Below are positions 25,659 to 33,307 of a stretch of DNA of 64,000 nt, one piece after another. Position 1 is the first letter of the stretch. Every line of letters starts with the position of its first letter. The notes beneath the pieces were generated by a model. It was given only the letters and a program-made list of their open reading frames with translations. It searched no databases and was not told the origin of the DNA. The translations under genes were made by a program, and so were the position numbers. Source of the stretch: Bog-257 sp963846715 (GTDB lineage: Bacteria > Acidobacteriota > Terriglobia > Terriglobales > Acidobacteriaceae); the NCBI GenBank assembly GCA_963846715.1, contig CAWJXA010000004.1:330740-394739 (forward strand). Direction: 5' to 3'.

Positions 25659-27692
25659 ATGCCGCAAATTGGAAGCTTTGCACTGTTGCTGGCTCTCGCG
25701 CTGGCCGCCTACTCGTTTATTGCAGGCTCGCTGGCCCTGTACCGCAAAGACGATCGTCTGGGCGAGACCGCCCGTCGCGCTGGCATTGCCTGCTGGGCTG
25801 CGGTCACGGTCGCCGCGGTAGCGCTGGTGATCGCCGCGCTCGGCAACGACTTTTCCGTCTCCTATATCATGCACCACAGCAACCGCGACCTGCCGATCGC
25901 CTACAAGTTTGCGGCGCTGTGGTCGGGCCAGGAAGGCTCGCTGCTCTTCTGGGCGTGGCTGCTTTCCACCTATGCTTTGGTGCTGCGGATGCGCTACAAA
26001 GTCGATCCGCAACTGACGGCACATGCCTCAGCGATTATTGCGGCGGTACAGGTTTTTTTCCTCCTGCTGGTGAACTTCGCGGCGCATCCCTTCGGTCTGG
26101 TCAGCGGACAGATTCCCGCCGATGGCAACGGATTGAATCCGCTTCTGCAGTATCCCGAGATGGTCATTCATCCGCCGATGCTCTACCTGGGCTACGTCGG
26201 CGTGACCGTTCCATTTGCCTTCGCACTGGGTGCGCTGATCATGAAGTATCCCGGCGAGAAGTGGATCCACATCACCCGCCGCTGGACCATGGTGGCATGG
26301 CTCTTCCTCACCTGCGGCATTTTCCTCGGCGCTCACTGGGCGTACGCGGTGCTGGGTTGGGGCGGCTACTGGGGATGGGACCCGGTGGAGAACGCATCGC
26401 TCCTGCCGTTCCTCACCATGACTGCCTTTCTGCATTCGGTGATGATGCAGGAGAAACGCGGCATGATGAAGATGTGGAACATGTGGCTCATCTTCACCAC
26501 GTTCCTGCTGGCCATCTTCGGCACGTTCCTCACGCGCAGCGGTGTGGTCAGTTCCGTGCATGCCTTCGCGCAGTCGGGCATCGGCGACTGGTTCGTGTGG
26601 TTCCTGGCGCTGACGTTTGCCACCTGCGTGTTTTTCTTTGTGCGCAACCGCGAAACGCTTAAGAGTGAGCACCGGTTGGAGTCGCTGGTCTCGCGTGAGT
26701 CGAGCTTCCTCTTTAACAACCTGGTGCTGCTGGTTGCCTGCTTCGCGGTCTTGTGGGGCACGCTCTTCCCGGTCCTGTCGGAGTGGGTGACCGGCTCGAA
26801 GGTCACCGTGGGGCCGCCCTTCTTCAATCGCGTCAACGTTCCGATTGGCCTGTTCCTGATCTTCCTCACGGCCGTGGGACCGTTGCTGGCGTGGCGGAAG
26901 ACGTCGCTCGACAGCCTGAAACGTAACTTCCTGTGGCCGACGATTCTCGCCCTACTGACGGCGACCGCGCTCTTAATCGGGGGCATGCGACCCTGGGAGG
27001 ACGTTGCTTATTTCTATTCGCTGATGGCGATTTCGTTGTCGGTGCTGGTGGCGGCGACGGTGGTGGGTGAGTTCTGGCGAGGCGGGCGGGTCATTGCCCG
27101 GCAGACCGGCAAGAACATTGTCGAAGGCATGGTCACCATCACGCGGCGCAACACGCGACGTTACGGCGGATACCTGGTGCACTTCGGCTTCATCGTCATC
27201 ATGATCGGCTTCGCGGGACTGCCCTTCAATCTGGACAAAGAGCAGGAGATGGGATTCGGCGACAAGATGCAGATCGGCTCGTACACCCTGGTGTGCGAGT
27301 CCTACACCCAGGACGACAAAGCTAACTACTCTAGCGAGTGGGCCGTCATCGATGTTTTCCAACATGGCAAGCAGATCGACACCATGTATCCCGAACGCCG
27401 CTTCTACAAGGCGAGCGAGCAGACATCGACCATCGTGGCCAATCGCTCGCGTCCCAGTGGAGACTTGTACCTGGTCTATACCGGGCGCAATCAGGACACA
27501 GGAAAGCCGATTATCAAGGCACACGTCAATCCATTGGTAATGTGGATCTGGTCGGGGGTGATCGTCGTGATTATCGGGACACTGATTGCGCTGCTGCCGA
27601 ACATGAAGCCGGTGAAGATCGCTGTGAGAGAGAGGGCGCGTGAGGATGCAGAGGCAGCGCAAAGAGGTACGGTGGAAGTTGGTGGAGACTGA
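25659..27692 (+). CDS. ccmF: Cytochrome c heme-lyase subunit, CcmF family
   Basis: 677 residues, slightly longer than E. coli CcmF (647). About 14 membrane helices. The heme-handling WWD domain is at 234-247 (WGGYWGWDPVENAS), with flanking histidines in VIHPPMLYLGYV (about 170) and, later, in YLVHFGFI. The C-terminal periplasmic loop (about 530-630) precedes the last helix. CcmF attaches heme to apocytochrome c with CcmH. In the normal cluster ccmH follows directly; here a toxin-antitoxin pair lies between. The start codon is assigned by the hydrophobic N-terminus (MPQIGSFALLLALALAA); no good Shine-Dalgarno is seen. Confidence 0.93.
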   Translation: MPQIGSFALLLALALAAYSFIAGSLALYRKDDRLGETARRAGIACWAAVTVAAVALVIAALGNDFSVSYIMHHSNRDLPIAYKFAALWSGQEGSLLFWAWLLSTYALVLRMRYKVDPQLTAHASAIIAAVQVFFLLLVNFAAHPFGLVSGQIPADGNGLNPLLQYPEMVIHPPMLYLGYVGVTVPFAFALGALIMKYPGEKWIHITRRWTMVAWLFLTCGIFLGAHWAYAVLGWGGYWGWDPVENASLLPFLTMTAFLHSVMMQEKRGMMKMWNMWLIFTTFLLAIFGTFLTRSGVVSSVHAFAQSGIGDWFVWFLALTFATCVFFFVRNRETLKSEHRLESLVSRESSFLFNNLVLLVACFAVLWGTLFPVLSEWVTGSKVTVGPPFFNRVNVPIGLFLIFLTAVGPLLAWRKTSLDSLKRNFLWPTILALLTATALLIGGMRPWEDVAYFYSLMAISLSVLVAATVVGEFWRGGRVIARQTGKNIVEGMVTITRRNTRRYGGYLVHFGFIVIMIGFAGLPFNLDKEQEMGFGDKMQIGSYTLVCESYTQDDKANYSSEWAVIDVFQHGKQIDTMYPERRFYKASEQTSTIVANRSRPSGDLYLVYTGRNQDTGKPIIKAHVNPLVMWIWSGVIVVIIGTLIALLPNMKPVKIAVRERAREDAEAAQRGTVEVGGD

Positions 27693-27704
27693 GATGCCCG
27701 CAAA

Positions 27705-27896
27705 ATGAAGGTGCGCGATCTCATCCGGCGGATCGAGGAAGACGGCTGGCGCCAAGTCGCACAGCGAGGAAGCCACAGACAGTACAAGCACCATGCGAGG
27801 GCGGGGAAAGTGACAATCGCCGGTGCTCCGTCGGACGATGTGCACCCGAAGACGTTGTCGAGCGTGCTCAAGCAAGCTGGATTAAGAAATAGATGA
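27705..27896 (+). CDS. hicA: HicA-type toxin
   Basis: 63 residues. The double-stranded-RNA-binding-like HicA fold shows in KVRDLIRRIEEDGWRQVAQR, the catalytic His in GSHRQYKHHARAGKVTIAG, and the tail HPKTLSSVLKQAGL. HicA toxins cleave mRNA. It begins 12 bases after the ccmF stop, inside the cytochrome c maturation unit, and is followed by hicB after 7 bases. The module is complete and looks intact. Its presence between ccmF and ccmH suggests insertion. Confidence 0.93.
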   Translation: MKVRDLIRRIEEDGWRQVAQRGSHRQYKHHARAGKVTIAGAPSDDVHPKTLSSVLKQAGLRNR

Positions 27897-27903
27897 GAAG
27901 GAC

Positions 27904-28206
27904 ATGACCTTGGCGATGAAGAAGAAATTTCTGGCGGTATATGAAGTTGGCCCTAACAATCTCAGCGGTTTCGTACCGGACGTGCCCGGGGTCGTCTCTA
28001 CAGCAGCCACCCTAGAGCAGATGCGTCAGCTAATGCGGGAGGCGGTCGAGTTCCATTTGGAGGCTCTCGTGGCCGACGGCGATCCAATTCCCGAACCTAC
28101 GACGACCAGCGTGGACTTCGCCGAGGAGGATCCCGAACATGGAGTGCTGTCGTGCATCGTAGAGTGGCTAGAGGTTGGAGCGCCACAATATCACGCGGTC
28201 GCATGA
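27904..28206 (+). CDS. hicB: HicB-type antitoxin
   Basis: 100 residues. The partial RNase H-like HicB fold is evident: FLAVYEVGPNNLSGFVPDVPG (with the conserved SGFVPDVPG), then AATLEQMRQLMREAVEFHLEAL, EPTTTSVDF. HicB binds and blocks HicA and, with a C-terminal DNA-binding segment, represses transcription. This one is of the short class; no helix-turn-helix is clear. GAGAAGGAC precedes the ATG at 27904; a second ATG at 27916 is also possible. It ends 122 bases before the ccmH-like start. Confidence 0.9.
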   Translation: MTLAMKKKFLAVYEVGPNNLSGFVPDVPGVVSTAATLEQMRQLMREAVEFHLEALVADGDPIPEPTTTSVDFAEEDPEHGVLSCIVEWLEVGAPQYHAVA

Positions 28207-28284
28207 AAAGCAGGTCTCTCGACTCTGGCGCGCAAAAGAAGCGCGCCTCCGCTCGGGATGACAGATTTATTGGGATGGCTGAAC

Positions 28285-28304
28285 GGCGCACCTCAAGGTG
28301 CGCC
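28285..28304. repeat. Palindromic REP-like hairpin
   Basis: GGCGCACC-TCAA-GGTGCGCC, a perfect 8-4-8 palindrome immediately followed by CCTTCAAAG. The CCTTCAAA tail also ends the larger element at 29224-29378, so both probably belong to the same dispersed family. It sits between hicB and the ccmH-like gene. Confidence 0.65.
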
Positions 28305-28328
28305 CCTTCAAAGGTCGGTATTCATATC

Positions 28329-28814
28329 TTGAAACTCGAAACTAGAAACTCGAAACTCCGCATCGTGCAACTCCTGCTGATCGGGGTGCTGGCGATTGGC
28401 TTTCTCGGCGCCGGCGATGACGCGCGCTTCAATAAACTGGGTCACGGCCTGATGTGCATGTGTGGATGCGGTCAGGTGTTGTTGGAGTGCAACCACGTTG
28501 GCTGCACCTATTCTGAACGCATGCGCAATGAGCTCAGCGCGGGTATCGACCGCGGCGACAGCGACTCTCTCGTCCTGCAAAGCTTTGTGCAGAAGTACGG
28601 CAATACCGTGCTGGCCGCACCTACTACGACGGGTTTTAATCGAGTCGCTTGGATCATGCCATTCGCGGTGTTTGCCGGCGCGCTGGCGCTGGCCGTTTGG
28701 CTGGTGCGGGTCTGGAAGCAGCGCTCCCTCGCTCAACCGGTGCCCCCTCCTAATCTCGACGCCACTGAACTCGATGAGCTTCGTAAGAAGGCCCGTCAGG
28801 AGACCGATTACTGA
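28329..28814 (+). CDS. CcmH-like cytochrome c biogenesis protein
   Basis: About 161 residues from TTG 28329. An N-terminal membrane helix (IVQLLLIGVLAIGFLGAG) precedes the thiol region LMCMCGCGQVLLECNHVGC; CcmH/NrfF proteins have LRCxxCQ here and reduce apocytochrome thiols. This version is richer in cysteine (five within 19 residues) than the classical CxxC. A second helix (IMPFAVFAGALALAVWLV) and a charged tail follow. The start is uncertain: no ATG lies close, and candidates are TTG 28329 and GTG 28365; the long upstream frame crosses a palindromic repeat. The stop overlaps the next ATG by one base (TGATG). Confidence 0.72.
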   Translation: MKLETRNSKLRIVQLLLIGVLAIGFLGAGDDARFNKLGHGLMCMCGCGQVLLECNHVGCTYSERMRNELSAGIDRGDSDSLVLQSFVQKYGNTVLAAPTTTGFNRVAWIMPFAVFAGALALAVWLVRVWKQRSLAQPVPPPNLDATELDELRKKARQETDY

Positions 28815-29176
28815 TGTTCGCATTGATGGCTTTTGCAATTTCCGGGCAGGACACCGCCTTCATAATGTTTGGCTGCGCGCTATTTGCAGCTCTGCTGTTT
28901 TTCTACGTGTTCTATCAGCCGGGCGATGTTGAAGTGGGAGAAGCCAAGACCCGCCAGATGTATCTGCAGGAGCGCAAGGACGCGACCTACGAAAATTTGC
29001 GCGACCTCAGCTTCGAGTACAAAGCCGGCAAGCTGAGCGAGGCGGATTACGCCGTACAGCGCGCCTCGCTGGAGGACGAAGCCGCTGCCATTCTCGCCGA
29101 GATGGACAGCATCGAGAAAACGCGCGCGGTGGTGCGGCGTGGCACAAGGCGCCCCACGAACGGAGGCCGGGCGTGA
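28814..29176 (+). CDS. Small membrane protein of the cytochrome c maturation unit
   Basis: 120 residues. One membrane helix near the N-terminus (IMFGCALFAALLFFYVFY), then a charged helical region (EAKTRQMYLQERKDATYENL) ending in a SHOCT-like segment (LRDLSFEYKAGKLSEADYAV). The layout recalls the N-terminal part of CcmI/CycH, but no TPR domain follows. The ATG overlaps the ccmH-like stop by one base, and its stop overlaps the GTG of the next frame by four, so translation is coupled. It probably helps chaperone apocytochrome or anchors the lyase; function is inferred from position. Confidence 0.7.
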   Translation: MFALMAFAISGQDTAFIMFGCALFAALLFFYVFYQPGDVEVGEAKTRQMYLQERKDATYENLRDLSFEYKAGKLSEADYAVQRASLEDEAAAILAEMDSIEKTRAVVRRGTRRPTNGGRA

Positions 29177-30735
29177 GGAATAGGCTAGCCTCGGTCTTGC
29201 AACAAAGTTGGGCAGGGCCGGCCTTGAAAGGGCACAGCTTTAGCTGTGCCGCAAATGTTCTTCCTAAACTCGGGGCTTTAGCCCCAGAGGGAAGTCAGGG
29301 AGTTCGAATTCCCTCAGCGGCTAAAGCCGAACATGCCCTACCGCAGCGTACGGCTCGGCTGAAGCCGTGCCCCTTCAAACCCACGTTCATCAATCTGTTT
29401 ACTTGGGCATGGTTGGGCCTTTGCATGTTCGCCTTGAGCTCCCTCGCCCTCGCCCAGAACATCACCGGCACCGTGACCAATGCCACCACAGGCAAGCCTT
29501 CCGCCGGAGACGAGGTCACGCTCCTCTCACTGTCGCAAGGTATGCAGGAGGTGGGAAGCACGAAGAGCGACACGCAGGGCCACTTCTCTCTACCATCACC
29601 TGCTGGCGATGCCGCGCCGCACATGGTGCGTGTCACCCACGAAGGCGTGAATTACTTCCCGCCGGGTGGCCCGCTGATGCCGGGTACAACTACCGCTGAG
29701 CTTACCGTGTACGACTCGGCTAAAAAGGTTGAGGGCCTCAGTCAAACGGTCGAAGTAGACCGTTATCAAAGTGGCGGTAAACAACTGGATGGCATTGCGC
29801 TCTACGCGCTTCGCAACCAGTCCCAGCCGCCCCGCACCGTGGCCGATGACAAGCATACGTTCGAGTTCGTTTTGCCCGATGGCGCGGAGTTGGACTCGGC
29901 CCAAGCCAAGGGTCCCGGCGGGCAGCCCATCGCGGTCGAGGCGTCTGCGGGCCCGCAGAAAAATCATTACGCGTTCAATTACCCTCTCCGCCCGGGTGAA
30001 ACGCAGTTCCAAGTGTCGTACCACATGCCGTATAGCGGCGAGGCCAGCATCTCGCCCAAACCGCTCGGCGAGATTCAGCACTTTGTCGTAATGACTCCCA
30101 AAGGCATGACGTTCACACCGAAGAATCCGCAACAATTTCAGTCCATGCCCGACGAAAGCGGTGCAGGCATCATGGTGGTTACCGGCGTCAAGCCGGGTCA
30201 GGACCTCAGCTTCCGAGTTGCGGGCACGGGAGAGTTTCAGGCCGAAGGGCAGCAGGGTGCGCAGTCCACAGGCAGAGGCGACGCGAGCGGCGGCGGCGCA
30301 ATGGGCGGCCAGCAAGCCGCTGCCAATGACAATCGTCCCGGCGGCGGACTGGGTGCTCCCATCGACGCTCCCGATCCCCTGCACGACTACCGCGCTTACA
30401 TCCTGGGGGCCTTCGCACTGGTGCTGGTGATGGGTGGTGCCTACGTCGTCTCTAAGTCAAATGCGCGTCCGTATCCCACAGCGGCTGGCGCGGGGACACA
30501 AGGCGGTAGCGCAGTCGATACCGGAGAGGTAGCCGGCGATTTCGCGGACTTCATGGAGCCATCCCCACCGTCCCGCGACCGTAATGCGCTTCTGCTCGAG
30601 GCCATGAAGGAAGAACTCTTCCAACTCGAGGTTGATCGTCAGCAAGGCAAAGTCACTCCCGACGAATACGCCAAGGCCAAGGCCGCACTCGACGAGACCA
30701 TTAAGCGGGCGCTAGCGCGCAACACCAAGACTTAG
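29173..30735 (+). CDS. Carboxypeptidase-regulatory-like exported protein; start uncertain
   Basis: 520 residues if begun at GTG 29173, which overlaps the previous stop in a GTGA. The first 80 residues are odd: they are translated through a palindromic repeat (29224-29378). The real signal peptide is the hydrophobic run around residues 72-94 (FINLFTWAWLGLCMFALSS), so translation may begin nearer 29400, for example ATG 29425. Mature part: a carboxypeptidase-regulatory/CnaB-like beta domain (GTVTNATTGKPSAGDEVTLL), a large beta-rich domain, a Gly/Gln-rich linker, a membrane helix (YILGAFALVLVMGGAYVVS) and a cytoplasmic SHOCT-like tail (EELFQLEVDRQQGKVTPDEY). Co-transcribed with the maturation genes; function unknown. 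Confidence 0.65.
   Translation: MRNRLASVLQQSWAGPALKGHSFSCAANVLPKLGALAPEGSQGVRIPSAAKAEHALPQRTARLKPCPFKPTFINLFTWAWLGLCMFALSSLALAQNITGTVTNATTGKPSAGDEVTLLSLSQGMQEVGSTKSDTQGHFSLPSPAGDAAPHMVRVTHEGVNYFPPGGPLMPGTTTAELTVYDSAKKVEGLSQTVEVDRYQSGGKQLDGIALYALRNQSQPPRTVADDKHTFEFVLPDGAELDSAQAKGPGGQPIAVEASAGPQKNHYAFNYPLRPGETQFQVSYHMPYSGEASISPKPLGEIQHFVVMTPKGMTFTPKNPQQFQSMPDESGAGIMVVTGVKPGQDLSFRVAGTGEFQAEGQQGAQSTGRGDASGGGAMGGQQAAANDNRPGGGLGAPIDAPDPLHDYRAYILGAFALVLVMGGAYVVSKSNARPYPTAAGAGTQGGSAVDTGEVAGDFADFMEPSPPSRDRNALLLEAMKEELFQLEVDRQQGKVTPDEYAKAKAALDETIKRALARNTKT
29224..29378. repeat. Composite palindromic element with CTTTAGC/CTTCAGC cores
   Basis: Hairpins in series: GCACAGC-TTTA-GCTGTGC, GGGGC-TTTA-GCCCC, AGGGA...TCCCT and GGCTAAAGCC-type sequences. 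The outer ends form an imperfect terminal inverted repeat: TTGAAAGGGCACAGCTTTAG on the left and TTGAAGGGGCACGGCTTCAG (reverse complement) on the right. It therefore looks like a small non-autonomous element. It is inserted in the 5' part of an open reading frame without breaking it. Confidence 0.7.
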
Positions 30736-30774
30736 ACTAGAAGTTAGCGAGACAGCTAGGCACAGACGAGATCA

Positions 30775-30853
30775 ACCACGGATGTTCACGGATTCGCACG
30801 GATTTAGCTTTGAGTTCCTGACCGAACAAAATCCGTGTTTATCCGTGAAAATC
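30775..30853. repeat. CACGGAT inverted repeat cluster
   Basis: Three copies of CACGGAT on the left (near 30776, 30788 and 30798) face two of ATCCGTG on the right (near 30829 and 30841), around a 30-base spacer. It lies between convergent genes and could form a long hairpin acting as a two-way transcription barrier. A related cluster lies at 63052-63118. Confidence 0.55.
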
Positions 30854-30858
30854 CTGGG

Positions 30859-31764
30859 TTAGGAACCTGACGCATTATTCCTTGGCTGGGGTCTTGGTCG
30901 CGGAGGCGTGAAGACTTCTGCCTTTCGTTTTCGCCTACCCACTTCGACTACATTCTTTTCTATCGAAATTGGTAGCACCGATTCGAGCGGACAAACTTCG
31001 CACTTGGGCTGTCGTTTCAGGCAATAGTGCTTTCCTACCTGCACCAGCAAACCGTGCATTTCGTTGTAAGTCTGAGCCCGAGGGCTGCGTTGCGCTGTGC
31101 TCATTGTCGAGGCTTCGTGAACCCGCGGGCGATCCTGGCAGCCTGGACGGTGTGACTCCACTGAGGGTTCGCCCTGCAGGGCGCGTTCGACCAGTTCGCG
31201 AATCTCATCGTACTTCGCGGCGGCGCTCACTGCCTGATGGCGTCCCAAGATACGTCTCGCATAGGTGTCTACCACGAATACCTCATGATGCCCTGCGTAC
31301 AGTAGAATCCCGTCAGCAGTCTCCGGTCCGATTCCGTTCAGCGCAAGCAGTTCCGCACGCAGCTCTTCGGTACGAGTAGCGAACATCTTTTCCAGCGAGC
31401 CACCATAACGCTCATCGAGGAACGCCACGAAGTTCTTCAGCCGCTGTGATTTCTGACGGAAGTAGCCCGAAGAGCGGATCAATTCTTGCAGCTTCGTCAT
31501 CGGTAGACTGCGAATTCCTTCGACGGTAAGAACTCCAACCGCGCGGAGGTTTGCCACGGCGCGCTCGACATTGCTCCACGAAGTATTCTGGGTCAGAATC
31601 GCGCCAACGATCACTTCGAACGGAGTCTCTGCGGGCCACCAATGTTGCCGTCCCCAGGCGCGCGAAAGCTTGCGATAGATCGCCCGAATCGTGGCTTCCG
31701 GCTTTCTGGCTGGATCGGGTTTCACTCCGCGGACTGCTTGCCCTGTTTCAGTTGTTGCTTCCAT
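30859..31764 (-). CDS. Endonuclease III-like DNA glycosylase (MagIII-type)
   Basis: 301 residues. The HhH-GPD fold is clear: helix-hairpin-helix at 143-152 (LNGIGPETAD) and the catalytic Asp at 166 (VFVVDTYARR). The lysine of true Nth bifunctional enzymes is absent from the hairpin (GPETAD), as in monofunctional MagIII 3-methyladenine glycosylases. The Fe-S motif is incomplete: Cys 248, 255 and 258 are present, but the fourth position (264) is Leu. An extra segment of about 30 residues (199-230, with SVESHRPGCQDRP) interrupts the usual helix before the cluster. Both oddities could reduce or alter activity. The gene start overlaps the TPR gene end by 43 bases. Confidence 0.82.
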   Translation of the reverse strand: MEATTETGQAVRGVKPDPARKPEATIRAIYRKLSRAWGRQHWWPAETPFEVIVGAILTQNTSWSNVERAVANLRAVGVLTVEGIRSLPMTKLQELIRSSGYFRQKSQRLKNFVAFLDERYGGSLEKMFATRTEELRAELLALNGIGPETADGILLYAGHHEVFVVDTYARRILGRHQAVSAAAKYDEIRELVERALQGEPSVESHRPGCQDRPRVHEASTMSTAQRSPRAQTYNEMHGLLVQVGKHYCLKRQPKCEVCPLESVLPISIEKNVVEVGRRKRKAEVFTPPRPRPQPRNNASGS

Positions 31765-32087
31765 CCCAGCACGCGCGCCTTGTTGGCTTCGGCTTCGGCT
31801 TCGGGCACCATGCCTTTCCGCTGATACAAAATCGAAAGGCTGGTGTGCGCGAACACATCGTCAGGATCGAGTTCGGCGATGCGATTGGCGACGGCGATGG
31901 CTTTGTCGAACTGCTCTGTGTCCTGGTAAACGCGGGCCAGCCCGTGCATAGCATCGAGGAAGGACGGATCGTCGGCTATGGCGGCTTCATACTGGCCGAT
32001 GGCTTCCTGGTGATGTCCCTCGGCATAGAGATCGAGCGCTGCGTAGTAATGTTCTTCAGCGGATTGTCGAGATTGGTGTTTGGTCAT
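31722..32087 (-). CDS. Small TPR protein
   Basis: 121 residues from ATG 32087. Three tetratricopeptide repeats are visible: AEEHYYAALDLYAEGHHQEAIGQYEAAIADDP, then FLDAMHGLARVYQDTEQFDKAI, then VFAHTSLSILYQRKGMVPEAEAEANKA (each broken here only by description). No signal peptide, so a cytoplasmic scaffold. The stop lies within the coding start of the glycosylase gene, so the two are translationally coupled. An upstream frame extension exists but lacks TPR character. Partner unknown. Confidence 0.8.
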   Translation of the reverse strand: MTKHQSRQSAEEHYYAALDLYAEGHHQEAIGQYEAAIADDPSFLDAMHGLARVYQDTEQFDKAIAVANRIAELDPDDVFAHTSLSILYQRKGMVPEAEAEANKARVLGWKQQLKQGKQSAE

Positions 32088-32210
32088 GCGGCCTTGTGCG
32101 GCTCCGAGCCTGAGTTTAGCAGGTGTCGTAACCTTGACGAAGCCGAGATAAGGGCGAATAACTTTGACGCCGAAAGCAGATGCTGCGTCGCCGATATACT
32201 GGTTACAGCT

Positions 32211-32443
32211 ATGCGTTACATCCTGCGTTTCTTGTGGAATGCGACCCGCGGCCACCGTCTGGCCCCTGGCGCAGCCCCTATTTGCGCTGGAGAATCGAAA
32301 CATATACCGGCATCAAGATGCAGAGCATCGGCTTCCTGGAGTTTTTTGGTTTTAGCTGGCGCGAGCGCGCGGAACTTTTTCGTTTCCTAAAGTGGACGGG
32401 CGAAATGGAACGATATGCGCGCGTCAAGCCGAAGAATCCATAG
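32211..32443 (+). pseudogene. Small conserved-looking protein split by a one-base deletion
   Basis: ATG 32211 opens a frame MRYILRFLWNATRGHRLAP that at about 32267 would continue, in the -1 frame, as WRSPYLRWRIETYTGIKM and on to a charged C-terminus (GEMERYARVKPKNP) ending at 32443. Joined, this is a 77-residue basic, aromatic-rich protein. A single missing T at CCC(T)TGG explains the break; without it the reading is lost after 19 residues. It may be a real pseudogene or an assembly error. Family not recognised with certainty. It converges on the adenosyltransferase gene with no gap between stops. Confidence 0.6.
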
Positions 32444-33250
32444 TCAGATCTGTAACACCACTCCCACCGGTGTTCCTACTCCCGATGCAAGCTTCTCGGC
32501 TGCTGAGGCTTGCCTGGCTGCGATCTCCAGATACCCCGAGCTTCCGACAATTGCGAAAAACTCGTCGTCCCCCCCTTCCGCGTAGGAACGGCAGACGCGT
32601 GTGATGGTTTGGCCCGCAACCAGGATGTTCACCGGCGGAGGCGCTGCCGTGAACAACGCGGGCGCCTGTTGCTGGCTGATGTTGGTGATCAGGTTGCCAA
32701 ACTTGTCTACCTTGAGCACCACGCCCCGCACGGCGTTCTCGCCGACGCGCTCTACAGCGGGGAGGGCAATGCGCACATAATCGGAGATCTCCGGGCCGAA
32801 CTCTGCCGGCGCGACGCCCTTGCTCAACCATCCAGCAACCGGCGAAAAGACGTCGCGGCCATGAAAGGTCTGGCTTACCGGCTGGAGGAAGTAGCGTTCG
32901 GCAGTGACATGACGGACAGTGAATTTAGGCTCGCGCATCTCGACCAGCGAGAGCACTCCGTTGTCGGGAGCGACGAAAACATAGTCGTCGGTTTCGACAA
33001 CGATGGGGCGGCGCGTACCTCCGACGCCTGGGTCGACGACAATCACATGCACGGTACGGGGAGGGAAGAATCGGTAAGCCTGCGCGATTGTCCATGCTCC
33101 GTCGAACACGTCGTAGGAAGCAACCGCGTGACAGATGTCAGCGATGGAGGCCTCGGGATGAACGTTGAGCACCACGCCATGCATGATGCCCACGAAAGGA
33201 TCGTTGAGGCCGAAGTCGGTGGTGAAGGTTACGATGCGCGTGTCAGACAT
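32444..33250 (-). CDS. SAM hydroxide adenosyltransferase (DUF62 family)
   Basis: 268 residues, normal for the family. The N-terminal domain shows the SAM-binding features TFTTDFGLNDPFVG and ADICHAV, then VIVVDPGVGGTRR and the Asp/Arg/His hydroxide-activating triad region (VAPDNGVLS, FHGRDVFSPVAGWL). The C-terminal beta-barrel follows. The enzyme splits S-adenosylmethionine with water into adenosine and methionine; halogenase relatives (fluorinase, chlorinase) differ near the halide pocket. The physiological purpose is unclear in all bacteria. It is a single gene, convergent with a small frameshifted gene. Confidence 0.9.
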   Translation of the reverse strand: MSDTRIVTFTTDFGLNDPFVGIMHGVVLNVHPEASIADICHAVASYDVFDGAWTIAQAYRFFPPRTVHVIVVDPGVGGTRRPIVVETDDYVFVAPDNGVLSLVEMREPKFTVRHVTAERYFLQPVSQTFHGRDVFSPVAGWLSKGVAPAEFGPEISDYVRIALPAVERVGENAVRGVVLKVDKFGNLITNISQQQAPALFTAAPPPVNILVAGQTITRVCRSYAEGGDDEFFAIVGSSGYLEIAARQASAAEKLASGVGTPVGVVLQI

Positions 33251-33307
33251 GCACTCGCAAAGTATTCGTAGCTGAGGCCGGAGTCAAGCGTGCGACGTTG
33301 AGATGCG

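Noticed and set aside
29290..29320. GTTCGAATTCC resembling a tRNA T-loop
   Set aside because: It lies inside the palindromic element, and no acceptor stem, D-arm or anticodon arm is seen.
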